Source of the DNA: Cytophagales bacterium
Lineage (GTDB): Bacteria; Bacteroidota; Bacteroidia; Cytophagales; Cyclobacteriaceae
Assembly: GCA_029262935.1 (NCBI GenBank)
Contig: JAJCYK010000571.1
Coordinates: 1-7,549, forward strand
Reading direction: 5' to 3'
Length of the DNA stretch: 7,549 bases
Part shown: piece by piece, positions 6,398-7,549 of the stretch
Layout: every line of letters begins with the position of its first letter
How positions within the stretch are numbered: position 1 is the first letter of the stretch
Made by a program: the position numbers and the translations under genes
The notes under the pieces: model-generated
Database searches by the model: none
What the model saw: only the letters and a program-made list of their open reading frames with translations
Told to the model about the DNA's origin: nothing

Positions 6398-7366
6398 ATG
6401 GCAATTTTAGTATTTGTAGAAGGTGACGAAGGTAAAATAAAAAAATCATCCAGAGAAGCTGTTAGTTATGGAGCAGCATTGGGTCAGCAATTGTCTGTCG
6501 AAGTCATCGCCCTGGCTTTAGGTAGCTTTGATGCCGCCGAATTAGGAAGTTTAGGAGCCAATGGTGCTCAAAAGATTTTACACGCCAACGACTCTCAATT
6601 GGATCAAGGTGTTATTGAGACATACGCGAAAGTGTGGTCACAAGCAATAGAACAAACCGGAGCCCAAGTTCTGGTATTAGCAAAGTCTTCGTTGGGTGAT
6701 GCCGTAGCGGCACGAGTTTCTATAACTGCTAACGCTAGCATTGCCTCAAATGTGATGGAGCTGCCGGATACAAGCAATGGATTTACTGTTAAACGAAGCA
6801 TTTATACTGGTAAGGCTTTCGCGCATGTTGAATTGACCGGTGATCGGAAAATATTGGCACTAAAGAAAAACGCGGTGGATCTAAAGACCGACGGTGCCCC
6901 TGCCGAAGTAACGACATTTGATGCTCAAGTACAACCCTCCGATTTTAACACTACTATAACTTCTACGGAAAAAGCTACCGGTGATGTGCTGTTGCCTGAA
7001 GCGGATATTGTGGTTTCTGGAGGAAGAGGCATGAAAGGCCCGGAGCACTGGCACCTAATTGAAGAGTTAGCAAAATCCTTAGGAGCTGCCACAGGCTGTA
7101 GCAAGCCCGTATCAGATATGGAGTGGAGGCCGCATCATGAACACGTGGGTCAGACTGGAATTAAGGTAAGTCCTACACTGTATGTGGCTGTGGGAATCTC
7201 GGGGGCCATTCAGCATCTGGCGGGAGTAAATTCTTCGAAAGTAATTGTCGTGATCAATAAAGATCCGGAGGCTCCATTTTTTAAAGCAGCGGACTACGGT
7301 ATCGTAGGTGATGCCTTTGAAGTAGTACCCAAGCTTACTGAGGCAATTAATGCTGGGAACTCATGA
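6398..7366 (+). CDS. etfA: Electron transfer flavoprotein alpha subunit
   Basis: EtfA is the FAD-carrying partner of EtfB in electron delivery from beta-oxidation and related dehydrogenases. The product is 322 residues, the usual length. An N-terminal ETF domain (about 1-170, MAILVFVEGDEGKIKKSSRE and GAQVLVLAKSSLGDAVAARVS) is followed by the FAD domain with VSGGRGMKG (206-214), GAATGCSKPVSD (229-240), VGQTG (250-254), GISGAIQHLAG (266-276) and NKDPEAPFFKAADYGIVGD (287-305). In many ETFs the segment at 231-240 is GASR, with an arginine near the flavin; here Lys236 follows CS, which I recall as common in Bacteroidota EtfA. AGGA lies a few bases before the ATG, so there is a modest ribosome site. 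The gene is fully intact, in contrast to etfB just upstream, with which it should be cotranscribed. It ends in TGA. Confidence 0.96.
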   Translation: MAILVFVEGDEGKIKKSSREAVSYGAALGQQLSVEVIALALGSFDAAELGSLGANGAQKILHANDSQLDQGVIETYAKVWSQAIEQTGAQVLVLAKSSLGDAVAARVSITANASIASNVMELPDTSNGFTVKRSIYTGKAFAHVELTGDRKILALKKNAVDLKTDGAPAEVTTFDAQVQPSDFNTTITSTEKATGDVLLPEADIVVSGGRGMKGPEHWHLIEELAKSLGAATGCSKPVSDMEWRPHHEHVGQTGIKVSPTLYVAVGISGAIQHLAGVNSSKVIVVINKDPEAPFFKAADYGIVGDAFEVVPKLTEAINAGNS

Positions 7367-7411
7367 TAATTGGGTAATTTTTAATAGTTTTAAACTAGTT
7401 CAACAACTATC

Positions 7412-7549
7412 GTGGACAAAATCAGGCTTGAAATATTAGGATTGTCATCCAGCCAAAGTCAATCGGGGTCATTTGCCCTGGTGCTTGGTGAGGTCAACGG
7501 AAATAGACGTCTACCAATCATCATTGGGATGTTTGAAGCACAGGCCATA
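7412..7549 (+). CDS. Bifunctional nuclease family protein (DUF151), N-terminal part, runs off the window
   Basis: The first 46 codons are visible: (M)DKIRLEILGLSSSQSQ, then SGSFALVLGEVNGNRRLPI and IIGMFEAQAI, which is the opening of the bifunctional nuclease / DUF151 family (PF02577). Plant members have reported DNase and RNase activity; the bacterial role is poorly defined. The start is GTG at 7412: the only usual start codon between the in-frame TAA at 7391-7393 and the first conserved residues. The gene follows etfA after 45 bases with no visible terminator and may belong to the same transcript. Residue numbers beyond the window edge and the C-terminal UvrB/C-like domain seen in some Bacteroidota members cannot be assessed. 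Confidence 0.88.
   Translation, partial: MDKIRLEILGLSSSQSQSGSFALVLGEVNGNRRLPIIIGMFEAQAI

Noticed and set aside
7385..7397. Palindrome TAGTTT-T-AAACTA before the bifunctional nuclease gene
   Set aside because: AT-rich, without a following T tract, and short enough to arise by chance in this base composition; not supported as terminator or operator.

Overview
The window is chromosomal DNA from a member of the Bacteroidota, most likely a flavobacteria-like lineage. The reasons are the protein sequences themselves (a DnaB beginning with a KLPPQAVDLEEAVLGALM block, an EtfA with a CSKPVSD segment, a bifunctional-nuclease start reading LEILGLSSSQSQSG), promoter-like TAnnTTTG elements, and weak or absent Shine-Dalgarno sites. 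This placement is by recognition, not by a database search. No mobile element, CRISPR array, tRNA or rRNA was seen.

Layout: all genes point away from a 239-base gap at 2741-2979. To the left, on the minus strand, are a Mpl-like Mur ligase (1364-2740), a DEDDh 3'-5' exonuclease with an ExoX-type C-terminal domain (549-1352), a terminator-like hairpin, and the first 158 codons of trehalose-6-phosphate synthase (474 down to 1, running off the window). To the right, on the plus strand, are the replicative helicase dnaB (2980-4557), a zinc-less MDR oxidoreductase 5 bases behind it (4563-5558), a weak terminator, then etfB (5641-6378), etfA (6398-7366) and the first 46 codons of a bifunctional nuclease (7412-7549).

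Two things stand out. First, the central gap holds an array of five DnaA-box sequences (2821-2916): three TGTGGATAA, one TTATGCACA and one TGTGGACAA. They are spaced about two helical turns apart, and the last lies where the -33 element of the dnaB promoter should be. With every gene diverging from this point and the replicative helicase directly alongside, this is either a chromosomal origin of replication or a DnaA-controlled dnaB regulatory region. Second, etfB carries an in-frame TAA at codon 156 with perfect coding continuity on both sides, so the electron-transfer flavoprotein beta subunit would be cut short while its partner etfA is intact. This is a very recent nonsense mutation or a sequencing error.

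The remaining genes are ordinary housekeeping functions: cell-wall recycling, DNA repair, trehalose synthesis, redox metabolism and fatty-acid or amino-acid oxidation through ETF. No wholly new multi-gene system was found.
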